A DNA stretch of 42,308 bases from Coriobacteriaceae bacterium (GCA_021203765.1 JAJQAN010000028.1:1-42308), one strand, 5' to 3'; counted from the first letter of the stretch, positions 16,385 through 24,942 are shown. Program-made: numbers and translations. The notes: generated from the sequence alone by a model not told the origin.

Positions 16385-17311
16385 CTATAGGCCTATCAGG
16401 CAGAACACCAAAGCGACGGCGGCGATGCCGACGAACGCCCAGGTCTGATGTCCCGCAAGCTTGAAGCGGACACGTGCGACGAGGTTTTCTACGATCGAAA
16501 CGATAAAGAAGATCACGAATATCTTGACGAGCCAGAACACCAGGCCGAGCAGCAGCGGAAGGGCTGCGATCGTAGCTGCGCTGCCCCACGGGATGAAGAC
16601 CGCGCACAGCCAGGAAACCATGATGATCTGTTTCATCGACATCGACATCTTCAGCATGCCGAGCGAAGGTCCGGAATATTCGGAGAGCGGACCTTCCATG
16701 AGTTCCTGCTCTGCTTCGGCCAGGTCGAACGGCAACTTACCGAGTTCGACGTAGACGGAGCACAGGAATGCGATGCCGGCGATGACGATCGCGACGATGA
16801 CGGTCACATTGCCGCTGGCAATGGCCGCTCCCATGTCGCCGACGTTCGTTGTGCCGGTTGCAAGGGCGACCACGAACAGCGAGAGCATCATGGCTGGTTC
16901 GACGAGGACGCCGAGAACCAGCTCACGCGCGCCGCCGATACCTGAGTACGAAGCGCCGGAGTCGACCGACGCAAGGCTGAAGAAGAAGCGCGGCAGGGCC
17001 AACAGATAGATGATCAGAATCATGTCCCCGATAAGCGGCACCGGGCACAGACGCGTGACCATCGGCATGCCGGCTGCCAGCACGAGCATGCAGCCCATGT
17101 ACAGCGGCGGCATTATCCGGTGGATGAGGCTCGAGTCGCTTGTGTGCACATCCTGGCGCTTGAAGAGCTTGCCGATGTCGTAGTAGTCCTGCAGCAGCGG
17201 CGGCCCTTGGCGGGTGTGCATCTTGGCGCGGATCTTGCGCGACATGCCCGAGATCAACGGTGCAAGCAGGAGGACGAGCAGGGCTTGAACGATTGCAATG
17301 ACGATTTCCAT
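16385..17311 (-). CDS. hyfC: Hydrogenase membrane subunit HyfC/HycD (NuoH-like)
   Basis: 308 aa, about eight membrane helices. NuoH/HycD signatures: KMHTRQGPPLLQDYYDIGKL and LAEAEQELMEGPLSEYSGP, the latter with the acidic residues thought to lie at the interface with the hydrogenase arm. It anchors the catalytic domain to the membrane domain. Sits 13 nt after hyfB in the operon. Confidence 0.95.
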   Translation of the reverse strand: MEIVIAIVQALLVLLLAPLISGMSRKIRAKMHTRQGPPLLQDYYDIGKLFKRQDVHTSDSSLIHRIMPPLYMGCMLVLAAGMPMVTRLCPVPLIGDMILIIYLLALPRFFFSLASVDSGASYSGIGGARELVLGVLVEPAMMLSLFVVALATGTTNVGDMGAAIASGNVTVIVAIVIAGIAFLCSVYVELGKLPFDLAEAEQELMEGPLSEYSGPSLGMLKMSMSMKQIIMVSWLCAVFIPWGSAATIAALPLLLGLVFWLVKIFVIFFIVSIVENLVARVRFKLAGHQTWAFVGIAAVALVFCLIGL

Positions 17312-17324
17312 AGCTCACACCTCC

Positions 17325-19328
17325 TTACAGCAAGACGGCCAGGATGAGGAAGATGACCAGCGCTCCTACGATGTAGAGAATGTAGACGCGGTGGTTGCCT
17401 CCTTCGATCCTGGCAACCGCACGGGACGTAAGCGAGACAAGTGCCGCAATCGGGTCGACCAAGAACCGATCGCCCCAAGACTGCGCTTTGTCCGTACCTC
17501 GTACCGTCTTCTGGAATGCGGCGCTGAATCCTGCCGATGTCGAGACGATGGCATCACGCGCCGTATAGAGCGGCGAGAGGAACATCTTGACGTCCGAGCC
17601 GAAAGTCGTCGCGATGACCGGCATGTCGGCGGTGGGCAGGTAGCCGCACGCCCACGGATCGCGATCGCGTGCCATGCCACCCGAGCGGAAGGCCGCTCGG
17701 AACGCCAGCGGGAGCAGTATGCAGACGATGAGCAAGCACGCCAGCAACGGCGTTGAAATAGCCGACCCCAAAGCCGGGTTGACGCTTTCGACGGCGCCGG
17801 CGACCACGATGGGAGCACCCTGGGTCACCGATGTCGCGATGCCCTCGATGTAGGGGGTGATCCACGGTGCCCCGACGCCGAGGCAGACGCAGACGACAGC
17901 CAGAACGATCATGCTCACCAACATCGAGCCGGGCACCTCGCGAGCCTTACGCGCACCTTCGGAACGCGGTGCGCCGAGGAAGGTGACGCCGTAGGCTTTG
18001 ACGAAGCAGGTGACCGCCAGGGCACCCGTGATAGCAAGCGCGACGGCCGCGATGGCGCAGAACACGATGATGAGCGGACCGTTGTCCATCGCCGCTGTGA
18101 ACAGCGACTGATAGGTGAACCATTCGGAGACGAAGCCGTTCAGCGGCGGGATGGCCGAGATGGCCAGACTGCCGATCAGGAAGCAGACGCTCGTCACCGG
18201 CATGACCTTCGTAAGGCCGCCCAGGATATTCATGTTGCGCGTACCGGTGCTGTAGAGCACCGAGCCGGCGCCGAGGAAGAGCAGCCCCTTGAACATCGCG
18301 TGGTTGACCAGGTGGAACAGGCCGGCCATCATGCCGAGGCCCGCCAGTACCGGCTGGTCGATGGCGACGCCTATGAAGCCGATACCGACGCCCAGCAAGA
18401 TAATGCCGATGTTTTCGACAGAGTGGTAGGCGAGTAGTTTTTTGATGTCATGCTCGTCCAAGGCGTAGGCGACGCCGAGGACGGACGAGATCGCACCGAT
18501 CGTCAGGATGGTCAGACCCCACCACAGCTGGCAGTCGCATGAACCGAGCAGGTCGAGACCGACCAGGATCATACCAAAGACGCCGATCTTGATCATGCCG
18601 CCTGACATGAGCGACGAGACGTTGGACGGCGCTGCCGGATGTGCCTGCGGCAACCATGAATGGAAGGGAAACATGCCGGCTTTGCAGCCGAAGCCCGCAA
18701 AGCCCAGCAGGAAGACGATCGAGGCGATGGCCGGGGAGAATTCGGTGTTGCGGAACACCTCGAATTCGAAGCTGCCCGTAGTGGCAGCCATGATCAGGAA
18801 GGCGATCATGATCATCAAGAAGCCGACGTGCGCCATGACAAGGTAGAGGAAGCCACCATGCACCGACTGCTTGTTCTGCTCGGTGATGACCAGGAAGTAC
18901 GAGGTGAGCGACATCAACTCGAAGAACACGAGGAACCAGAACGCGTTGTCGACGGTCAGGACCATGTTCATCGAGATGATGAAGAAGTTCATGAACATCC
19001 CGATGGCGCCGACGCCGCGCTTTTTGTATTCGTCGAAGTAGGACAGCCCGTAGATCCAGGCCATGAGCGCCAACACGTTGATGACGATGAGCAGCAACCC
19101 GGAAAGCGGGGCGATCCTCAGCGAGAAGCTCGCGAACGCAAACGGCGTGGCCACGCTCATGCTTTGCGCTCCGGTGATGCCGACGATGCCTGCCCCGATG
19201 GCGGCACAGGCAGCTAGGATGCCGAAAATGCAGCCGAAGAACTTTGCGACGTTTGCGGCCTTGTACGTGCAGATGGCAAGGACCGCGCCGACAATGGAGA
19301 AGACGGCCGAGATCAGGAGAAGATTCAT
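17325..19328 (-). CDS. hyfB: Hydrogenase membrane subunit HyfB/HycC (antiporter-like)
   Basis: 667 aa, like E. coli HyfB (672). Polytopic antiporter-family subunit with the channel lysine motif FGCKAGMFPFHSWLPQAHP, DIKKLLAYHSVENIG and HLVNHAMFKGLLFLGAG. The last helix is preceded by a long amphipathic stretch as in NuoL/HycC. Start ATG overlaps the hyfA stop by 4 nt. One of three antiporter-like subunits encoded here. Confidence 0.95.
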   Translation of the reverse strand: MNLLLISAVFSIVGAVLAICTYKAANVAKFFGCIFGILAACAAIGAGIVGITGAQSMSVATPFAFASFSLRIAPLSGLLLIVINVLALMAWIYGLSYFDEYKKRGVGAIGMFMNFFIISMNMVLTVDNAFWFLVFFELMSLTSYFLVITEQNKQSVHGGFLYLVMAHVGFLMIMIAFLIMAATTGSFEFEVFRNTEFSPAIASIVFLLGFAGFGCKAGMFPFHSWLPQAHPAAPSNVSSLMSGGMIKIGVFGMILVGLDLLGSCDCQLWWGLTILTIGAISSVLGVAYALDEHDIKKLLAYHSVENIGIILLGVGIGFIGVAIDQPVLAGLGMMAGLFHLVNHAMFKGLLFLGAGSVLYSTGTRNMNILGGLTKVMPVTSVCFLIGSLAISAIPPLNGFVSEWFTYQSLFTAAMDNGPLIIVFCAIAAVALAITGALAVTCFVKAYGVTFLGAPRSEGARKAREVPGSMLVSMIVLAVVCVCLGVGAPWITPYIEGIATSVTQGAPIVVAGAVESVNPALGSAISTPLLACLLIVCILLPLAFRAAFRSGGMARDRDPWACGYLPTADMPVIATTFGSDVKMFLSPLYTARDAIVSTSAGFSAAFQKTVRGTDKAQSWGDRFLVDPIAALVSLTSRAVARIEGGNHRVYILYIVGALVIFLILAVLL

Positions 19329-19960
19329 GCCTCATCACCTCCCTCTTGGTTTTCCTCCGGGTTGTCTTCCGAGCCTTCCGGATCGAAATCCTCCAGCATG
19401 ACAAGTCCGGCTTCGAGCGCGCGGCTGCGCTTTTCGTAGGTCTCGTCGTCGCTGAGTTCCTCATCGGCTTCGACCAAGCGCAACGCTTCGGTTATGCAGG
19501 CGCGCACGCAGTGTGGCTGACAGTTGTCATAGGCGCAGAGGTCGCATTTGACCGCTGCGGAGTAGACGCCCACCTCCCACTGCAGAATCGGATCGAGTGA
19601 AGCAGGGAAGGTCGGCGTCGAATATTCGACACCGGCGACGCCGGCGACGGGCGTCCCTGCCATGTGGATGGCGCCGAACGGACACGATACGGCGCAGAGC
19701 TTGCAACCGATGCAGTGTGCTTCGTCTATCCGGACGCAGCCGTCCGGATCGTGCCGTATGGCATTGACCGGACAGGCCAACAGACACGGCGCGCCTTCGC
19801 AGTGATGGCACGTCAGGGACGCGACCACGTCACGGCTTTCGTACAGCGCCAGACGCGGTTCCTTTTGCAGCCCTGCACGCTTGTGCCCTTCGCTGCAAGC
19901 GGCCCGACACGTGCCACAGGCGACACAACGGCTCGGTTGTATTGCTATGAAGCGGTTCAT
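19325..19960 (-). CDS. hyfA: Hydrogenase ferredoxin subunit HyfA/HycB
   Basis: 211 aa protein with four [4Fe-4S]-type cysteine clusters: CVACGTCRAACSEGH, CHHCEGAPCLLACPV, CIGCKLCAVSCPFG and CDLCAYDNCQPHCVRAC. It takes electrons from FdhF and passes them to HyfH/HyfI. ATG 19960 has AAGGAG 5 nt upstream; the GTG at 19966 in the track is too near. The highly acidic C-terminal tail (about 25 residues) goes beyond the iron-sulfur fold. Confidence 0.94.
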   Translation of the reverse strand: MNRFIAIQPSRCVACGTCRAACSEGHKRAGLQKEPRLALYESRDVVASLTCHHCEGAPCLLACPVNAIRHDPDGCVRIDEAHCIGCKLCAVSCPFGAIHMAGTPVAGVAGVEYSTPTFPASLDPILQWEVGVYSAAVKCDLCAYDNCQPHCVRACITEALRLVEADEELSDDETYEKRSRALEAGLVMLEDFDPEGSEDNPEENQEGGDEA

Positions 19961-20015
19961 CCACACTCCTTTCTCTTAGACGAAACGGCCATTTCAAGGA
20001 TGGGCCCTTCGTGCC

Positions 20016-22199
20016 TTACGCAAGGTCCATCTCATACTCATATTGGGCGCCGGCTTCGTCGGCCAGGCGCTGCTTCAGTCTCATGTACAGTTCCTCAGCA
20101 TGCTGTTCAGCCCAGGTCTGGTCGTCGACGAGCTCGACGTCGACGGCACAGAACTTGTCCTCCGGGGTGTGCGAGCGTGAGTCGACCCGGTGGATGGTGA
20201 GATCGTTGCATTTACCGACCCACCACTGATAGGTCATGTAGACCGCGCCCTCGTTGGCTCGGTCGTCCACGAACGCACGGGTGATGATCTTCCCGCGGCG
20301 GGAGTAGACCCACACGAGATCGTCGTTGTTGATCCCGCGCTTCAAGGCATCGTCCGGGTTGATGTGTACGAACCCGGGCTCCTCGGCCAGGTTGGACAGC
20401 TGGTCGCAGTTGCCGGTCATCGAACGGCAGGAATAATGTCCGACCTCGCGCACCGTGCACAGGACGAGCGGATACTCGTCGTCGGGCATCTCGGACGGAT
20501 CCTCGTAGTCGTGGGCGATCAGATGGGCTTTGCCTTCCGGCGTGGTGAACGCGCCGTTCAAGAACAGATCGGGCGTCCCGGGATGGTCGAGCGTCGGGCA
20601 AGGCCACTGGGCATGGCCGACACCTTCCATCTTCTCGTAGGTCGCGCCGTAGGCGCCGCTCCACATCTCGCGGCATTCCTTGTCCCAGATCTCCTGCGTG
20701 TTCTCGTAGTGCATGTCATAACCCATGCGCTGGGCCAGCTCGCAGATGATCTGCCAGTCATGCTTGCATTCTCCTTTGGGCGGGACCGCCGCCGTGAAGC
20801 GTTGGAAGGTGCGGTCGCAGGCGGTAAAGACGCCTTCGTGTTCGCCCCAGCTGGTAGCCGGTAAGATCACATCGGCCTTCTCGCAGCTCTGCGTCATGAA
20901 GATGTCCTGGCAGACAAAGAGATCGAGTTTGCTGAACTGTTCCTCGAGGTGCTTGGCATCCGGCTCCGTCTGGAGCGGGTCCTCGCCGAAGTTGTAGAAG
21001 GCGTGTACCTTGCCCTCGTCGATGAGGTGCCCCACGTCGGAGACCTTGAAGCCGACCTCGCCGGAGAGCTGTTCGACCGGGACGTTCCAGTTGTCGGCGA
21101 ACTTCTGGCGAACGTCCGGATCGGTGACCTTCTGGTAGCCGGGGAAGAAGTTCGGCAGCGCGCCCATGTCGCAGGCGCCCTGCACGTTGTTCTGTCCGCG
21201 GACCGGGGCCACGCCGGAGTTCGGCTTGCCGATTTGATGCGTGACGCAGGCGATGGCCGCGCAGGTGTGGACCGCCTCGACGTTTTGGCGATGCTGGCAC
21301 ACACCCATGCCCCAGCAGATAATGGACGACGGCTCGGCCGTCGCATACATGTGGGCTGCTTCGCGCATCATGCCCGGGTCGATACCCGTGATGGACTGTG
21401 TGCTTTCGGGAGTGTACTTCTCAATCGTCTGCCACCATTCATCGAAGCCGAGCGTATGCTCGTTGATGAAGTCCTCATCGATGAGACCTTCGTTGACGAT
21501 GGTGTTGGCAAATGAATTGAGAAATGCGACGTTTGTGCCGTTGCGCAGCGGCATGTACAGGTCGGCGATGCGGGCAGTCTCGATGAATCGTGGATCGGCC
21601 ACGATGATCTTGGCTCCCTTCTCCTTCGCCTTTACCACACGGCGCGCAACCAGCGGATGTGATGTGTTCGGGTTGTACCCGAACAAGAAGAGACACCCGG
21701 CATCCTCCATACCAGGTACCCCGCAACTCATTGAACCAGACCCGAGTGTGTCAATCAGACCGACGACAGTAGGGCCGTGTCAAGTTCGTGCACAGTTGTC
21801 AATGTTGTTCGTACCGATGCAGGCTCGTGCGAAGCGCTGCATCACCAAGTTGGATTCGTTGCCTGTTCCACGTGACGAACCCGTTGTCATAATGGCGTCG
21901 GGACCGTACTTCTCTTTGACCTCCAGCAGCTTTTTTGCCACGAAATCAAGAGCTTCGTCCCAGGTAACACGTTTGAGCGGTTTGTCTTTCGATTCGCGCA
22001 TCATCGGATGCAGGATGCGTGGTGTCAGAATCCTCGTGTCGTTGATGAAGTCGTAGCCGAACCAGCCCTTCAAACAAAGGAAACCTTCATTCGTCAGACC
22101 GTTGAGCGGCTCCGCTCCGACGACCAGATCGTTTTCGACCAGGAGGTTGAACTTGCATCCCGTCCCGCAGTAAGGACATACAACCATATGTTTTTCCAT
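20016..22199 (-). CDS. fdhF: Formate dehydrogenase H, selenocysteine-containing
   Basis: 727 aa read through an in-frame TGA at 21780-21782; the track splits it into 21780-22199 and 20016-21731, which share one frame (21782 to 20016 is 589 codons). The TGA is codon 140, the same number as Sec140 of E. coli FdhF, and the flanks (RACIGTNNIDNCART-U-HGPTVVG) match. N-terminal [4Fe-4S] cysteines are in CPYCGTGCKFN, and the conserved lysine in CLKGWFGYDF. Later motifs ILWGMGV-like (IICWGMGV), RGQNNVQGACDMGALP, SWGEHEGVFTACDR and REVGHYSCRSMTGNC bind the molybdopterin guanine dinucleotide cofactor. It oxidises formate to CO2 for the hydrogenase. Confidence 0.97.
21742..21782 (-). promoter_or_regulatory. 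SECIS element immediately 3' of the UGA(Sec) codon
   Basis: On the minus strand TGACACGGCCCT is followed by a hairpin: TGTC-G-TC / GA-T-TGACA closing a GGTCT loop. The GGUCU apical loop lies the same distance from the UGA as in E. coli fdhF, where SelB binds it. Position and loop are seen; SelB binding is inferred. Confidence 0.8.
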
Positions 22200-22248
22200 G
22201 CGCTCCTCCTCTCTCGACTAAGAGGTACCGAGTTCCGCCTTCAGAACC

Positions 22249-22764
22249 TCACTGCGCTAATGAGGCGGCATCCTCCGACCGACGCTTCTTCTGGCTTGCC
22301 TCGATCTCGTCTTGGTCGACGAGACGGATCGCCAGCGAAGTGCAGGCCTCGACGCAACAAGGTCCTAGTTCGCGGTCGTAGCAGCGGTCGCATTTGATGA
22401 CGGCTGCCTTCGGGCTCGCGCCGACGGTCAAATCCCCCACGGCCGCCGAATCGTAGCGCTCGACCACGTTGACCGCACCGTACGGACACGCAACAACGCA
22501 GCTGCGACAACCAATGCAGCGCTGTATGCGCACGCCGACACGGTCCCCATCAATGTACAGGGCACCGGTGGGACACGAAGCTGCACACGGGGCGTTTTCA
22601 CAGTGGTGGCAAACGATCGGTGCAGTTCGGTCGCCGGCGCGGACCACGTTCAGACGCGCAATCGGCACATCGCCAGGTACATAATGCTTGACAAGACAGG
22701 CAGCCATGCACGCTCTGCAGCCGACGCACTTACGCGGGTCCGCTATGACAAACTTGCTTCCCAT
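22249..22764 (-). CDS. hydN: HydN/HycB-type four-cluster ferredoxin
   Basis: 171 aa with four cysteine clusters: CVGCRACMAACLVKH, CHHCENAPCAASCPTG, CIGCRSCVVACPYG and CDRCYDRELGPCCVEAC. The start KFVIADPRKCVGC resembles E. coli HydN (FIIADASKCIGC), an electron carrier linked to formate dehydrogenase H. First gene of the operon, 49 nt before fdhF; GGAG lies 5 nt before ATG 22764. A paralogue of hyfA in the same operon; which of them docks FdhF is not decided by sequence. Confidence 0.9.
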   Translation of the reverse strand: MGSKFVIADPRKCVGCRACMAACLVKHYVPGDVPIARLNVVRAGDRTAPIVCHHCENAPCAASCPTGALYIDGDRVGVRIQRCIGCRSCVVACPYGAVNVVERYDSAAVGDLTVGASPKAAVIKCDRCYDRELGPCCVEACTSLAIRLVDQDEIEASQKKRRSEDAASLAQ

Positions 22765-22917
22765 AGGCTCTCCTTCCTCTTACAATGACTCATCTGCTTA
22801 CGAGCGCAGGCCTTGGAATAGGAGGTGCCGTAAGATGGCTAAAGCGCCTGCATCGCTATGCAGATAGATTCACAATATGTTCAAATCTGTTTTCCCTCCA
22901 CCGTGAACGGAGCCTCT

Positions 22918-22960
22918 AGAAATTCACATCATCATGATATGCACATTATCTAGAATTTCT
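22918..22960. repeat. Inverted repeat flanking the candidate hydN promoter
   Basis: AGAAATTC (22918-22925) and GAATTTCT (22953-22960) are exact inverted arms separated by 27 nt. They enclose the candidate -10 (22934-22939) and the right arm touches the candidate -35. TCTAGAA also recurs directly at 22915 and 22949. Could be a regulator site or a stem in another context. Confidence 0.5.
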
Positions 22961-23079
22961 CAATATCCTTTTTGCTTTTTTTCCGTAGAACTGACAAAAT
23001 GCCAGTTAAACGCGTTGATTGTTGTGAAATCGTCCTGCGGAAAGGATGATGTTTGACGCTTGAGGATTTCTATAAATTT

Positions 23080-23204
23080 GTATCACTATTGTAATCATAT
23101 ATAGAAAAGCGGCTTACATTTCCGTATCACTTTTGTGACAGCATGAAAATCGGTAGGCGAAGCTTCCTGTCAGCTTCGGAGAAAATCGTGTCACGCTTGT
23201 GCTC
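23080..23204. promoter_or_regulatory. Three-copy dyad array, consensus GTRTCAC-NNTT-GTR
   Basis: Three related sites on the plus strand: GTATCACTATTGTAATC (23080-23096), GTATCACTTTTGTGACA (23124-23140) and GTGTCACGCTTGTGCTC (23188-23204). The middle copy is the cleanest dyad, TATCAC-TTTT-GTGACA. Start-to-start distances are 44 and 64 bp. They lie 117-241 bp upstream of the candidate operon promoter, where activator sites would be expected. The cognate regulator is not identifiable in the window. Confidence 0.5.
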
Positions 23205-23230
23205 ACGGAGCTGAGCAGCAGGTCAAGGCA

Positions 23231-23268
23231 ATAAAAAACGCGCCGACTCGTCTGTCGGCGCGTTTCAG
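23231..23268 (-). terminator. Rho-independent terminator of the phd-like gene
   Basis: On the minus strand AACGCGCCGAC-AGACGA-GTCGGCGCGTT is followed by TTTTATT. An 11-bp GC-rich stem and a T-run 60-90 nt after the stop at 23332 fit a terminator that isolates the formate hydrogenlyase operon from upstream reading. Confidence 0.9.
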
Positions 23269-23331
23269 GGTATGACAGGAATCCGGTTTTGTCAGGCTCG
23301 CCGTCTGAGACCGAGCCGGATACGGGCGACC

Positions 23332-23631
23332 TTAGGCCTTTTTCTTCGTCTTCTTGGCCGTTTCCTTCTTTTTAGCCTTGGCTTCCTCTTCGGCAGCTGC
23401 GATCGCCGCTTGCATGGCGAGGTCCGTCGGCCTGCCAGACGTATCGTCCGTGTAGATCCTCATGAATTCGTTGAGGGCCTGCACCTGCGTGAGATAGACG
23501 TCGGCATCAAGCAGCAGAACGCTTGCCGTTCCCTTTTGGTCGATGTAGGTGGGCGTCCTGGTGGAACGCACTTCGTCGAGTATAGCCTCGGGATGTGCCT
23601 TGAGCTCCTCGACGGTACACGTCGTAGCCAT
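23332..23631 (-). CDS. Orphan Phd/YefM-like antitoxin-type protein
   Basis: 99 aa. TTCTVEELKAHPEAILDEVR followed by PTYIDQKGTASVLLLDADVY has the Phd/YefM pattern of a small DNA-binding antitoxin. No toxin gene of the Doc, YoeB or PIN type lies on either side; a terminator follows directly. The C-terminal 30 residues are an Ala/Glu/Lys-rich helix ending in a run of lysines (KKKETAKKTKKKA), in place of an obvious toxin-binding segment. GAGGAG lies before ATG 23631. It may be a free regulator or a remnant of a lost pair. Confidence 0.75.
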   Translation of the reverse strand: MATTCTVEELKAHPEAILDEVRSTRTPTYIDQKGTASVLLLDADVYLTQVQALNEFMRIYTDDTSGRPTDLAMQAAIAAAEEEAKAKKKETAKKTKKKA

Positions 23632-23739
23632 AAGCTCCTCCAACGCTGTTGTCGTGCGGCACGTCCTATTCCATGGGGGATTATAGCATTGCGCCGACAC
23701 ATGTGTTCAAGAGTCTTGGTTTTCGGATTTTGATATCGT

Positions 23740-24861
23740 TCAGCGAGCGTGTCGTGAGCGCATCTGCCCTGCGTTCATCAACTCAAGTACCTGGGCATCC
23801 CGCTTGAAGAGCACGCAGCCACCGCCATCTTCGTTCGTCAGCAACCCGCCCTCGCGCAGCGCACGGAACAGTTCCGATTGCAAGGCACCTGCCACCCCGA
23901 CCTCTTGCACGTTAATACCGGAGTGAGGAGAAAACGGACAGGGCTCGGCATCCCCACGGGAGTTTATGTGGATGAAACCCCGCCCGCCAGCCAGACATCC
24001 TCCGGCCACCTTCTCCTCACCTGGAAACGCGAGAAAAATCATGTCTTCGAACGTCGCACGCAGACTATCAAGGCGCTCTTCCAGATACAGCCGATCATCA
24101 GCATCGGGAGCCAGATATTCCGTGCCCTCCGAGGGAGCCATATATTCGACGAGGATCAGGATGCGACAACCCTGTGCATACAGCTCTTCAACGAAGGCCT
24201 CGGACAACGCTTCGTGGATGTTCTGGGTCGTCACCGTCACAAAGGCGCCGAAGAGGATGCCGAGCTCCTTCATCTGCCGCATCGTGATGTCCAGGCGCTG
24301 ATGGACATCACCATCGCCTCGAGATCCCGTCGAAACCTGAGGAGACATCAGACTGAGGATAGGAACCAGATTCCTGTTCTGATCGAATATCTGCAGGTAC
24401 TCGTCCGAGAACAAGGATCCATCGGTGATGACAGGAAACACCACATCAGGAAATGAAGCCGCCTGTAAAAGAACGTCCCGACGCAAAAGCGGCTCTCCTC
24501 CCGCCAAGACGATGAAGCCGATCCCCAGGGAAGCGGATTCCTGAAAGATCGTGCCCCACGCCTCATCACTCAAGTTGTCTGCAGGAGGGCAGTCGTTACA
24601 GAAATCGATGACCGTGGAGTAGCGACCGACACGGGGTAGATTGCAGCTGCTGGTGATGCTGGCGATCAAAAACGCCGGAACATGCACGCCTTGCGCCTCC
24701 TGCTTCTGGCGCAGACGGGCAAAACGTCTGCTTGCAAGCGCATAGGCAGCTAGAAAGGCGCTTTCCTTGGCATTGGGAAGCGTGGCTCTCAGGGCCCGCT
24801 TGACGATGTCTTCCACGCCTTCGTTCAGATATGCCACTAGATTGAATTCCTCGTCGGCCAT
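23740..24861 (-). CDS. Radical-SAM-family protein with degenerate cluster motif
   Basis: 373 aa. Family features: SITSSCNL at the place of the radical SAM motif, FIVLAGGEPLLRRDVL (the GGE/SAM-binding segment), TDGSLFSDEYL, and a C-terminal GGCLAGGRGFIHINSRGDAEPCPFSP region with auxiliary cysteines. The cluster motif, expected as CxxxCxxC, reads C73-NLP-R77-VG-R80-Y: the second and third cysteines are Arg (codons CGT and CGC, each one T-to-C change from Cys). Two other cysteines follow nearby (C88, C91). Without the motif, ordinary [4Fe-4S] and radical chemistry are doubtful. The frame is otherwise intact. ATG 24861 has GGAG upstream. Confidence 0.8.
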   Translation of the reverse strand: MADEEFNLVAYLNEGVEDIVKRALRATLPNAKESAFLAAYALASRRFARLRQKQEAQGVHVPAFLIASITSSCNLPRVGRYSTVIDFCNDCPPADNLSDEAWGTIFQESASLGIGFIVLAGGEPLLRRDVLLQAASFPDVVFPVITDGSLFSDEYLQIFDQNRNLVPILSLMSPQVSTGSRGDGDVHQRLDITMRQMKELGILFGAFVTVTTQNIHEALSEAFVEELYAQGCRILILVEYMAPSEGTEYLAPDADDRLYLEERLDSLRATFEDMIFLAFPGEEKVAGGCLAGGRGFIHINSRGDAEPCPFSPHSGINVQEVGVAGALQSELFRALREGGLLTNEDGGGCVLFKRDAQVLELMNAGQMRSRHAR

Positions 24862-24907
24862 GAAACCGCTCTCCAGGGGTTGCACTCTTATTTTTGTATC
24901 TGGTACA

Positions 24908-24942
24908 GTTATAAGTGCGCAAAGGCTCCGCGTCAATGACGC
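24908..24942 (-). promoter_or_regulatory. Promoter with overlapping palindromic operator in the divergent gap
   Basis: TTGACG (24931-24936) and TATAAC (24908-24913) on the minus strand are 17 nt apart and point at the radical-SAM-like gene. The palindrome GCGTCA-a-TGACGC (24930-24942) covers the -35. A natural target would be the divergently encoded HxlR regulator, but that is inference. Confidence 0.65.

Larger units (their letters stand above)
22765..23230 (-). promoter_or_regulatory. AT-rich upstream control region of the formate hydrogenlyase operon
   Basis: No credible gene lies here. The base composition is clearly richer in A/T than the flanks. It contains a candidate promoter (TTGAGA-18-TATCAT, 22934-22963, minus strand), an inverted repeat, three related dyads and two small hairpins (23158-23178, CGAAGCT/AGCTTCG; 23201-23216, GCTCA/TGAGC). 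If the promoter is right, the mRNA leader is about 160 nt. I found no sigma-54 -24/-12 pattern. Confidence 0.55.

Noticed and set aside
21732-21782. Reading fdhF as a pseudogene or as two separate genes
   Set aside because: The frames are continuous, only a UGA intervenes, it falls at the known Sec position with a SECIS hairpin, and selA/selB/selC are present.
22765-22870. Sigma-54 promoter upstream of hydN, as for E. coli formate hydrogenlyase
   Set aside because: The nearest match, CGGCAC-CTCCT-ATTCC, lacks the GC of the -12 element; no other GG-N10-GC pattern of quality was seen.
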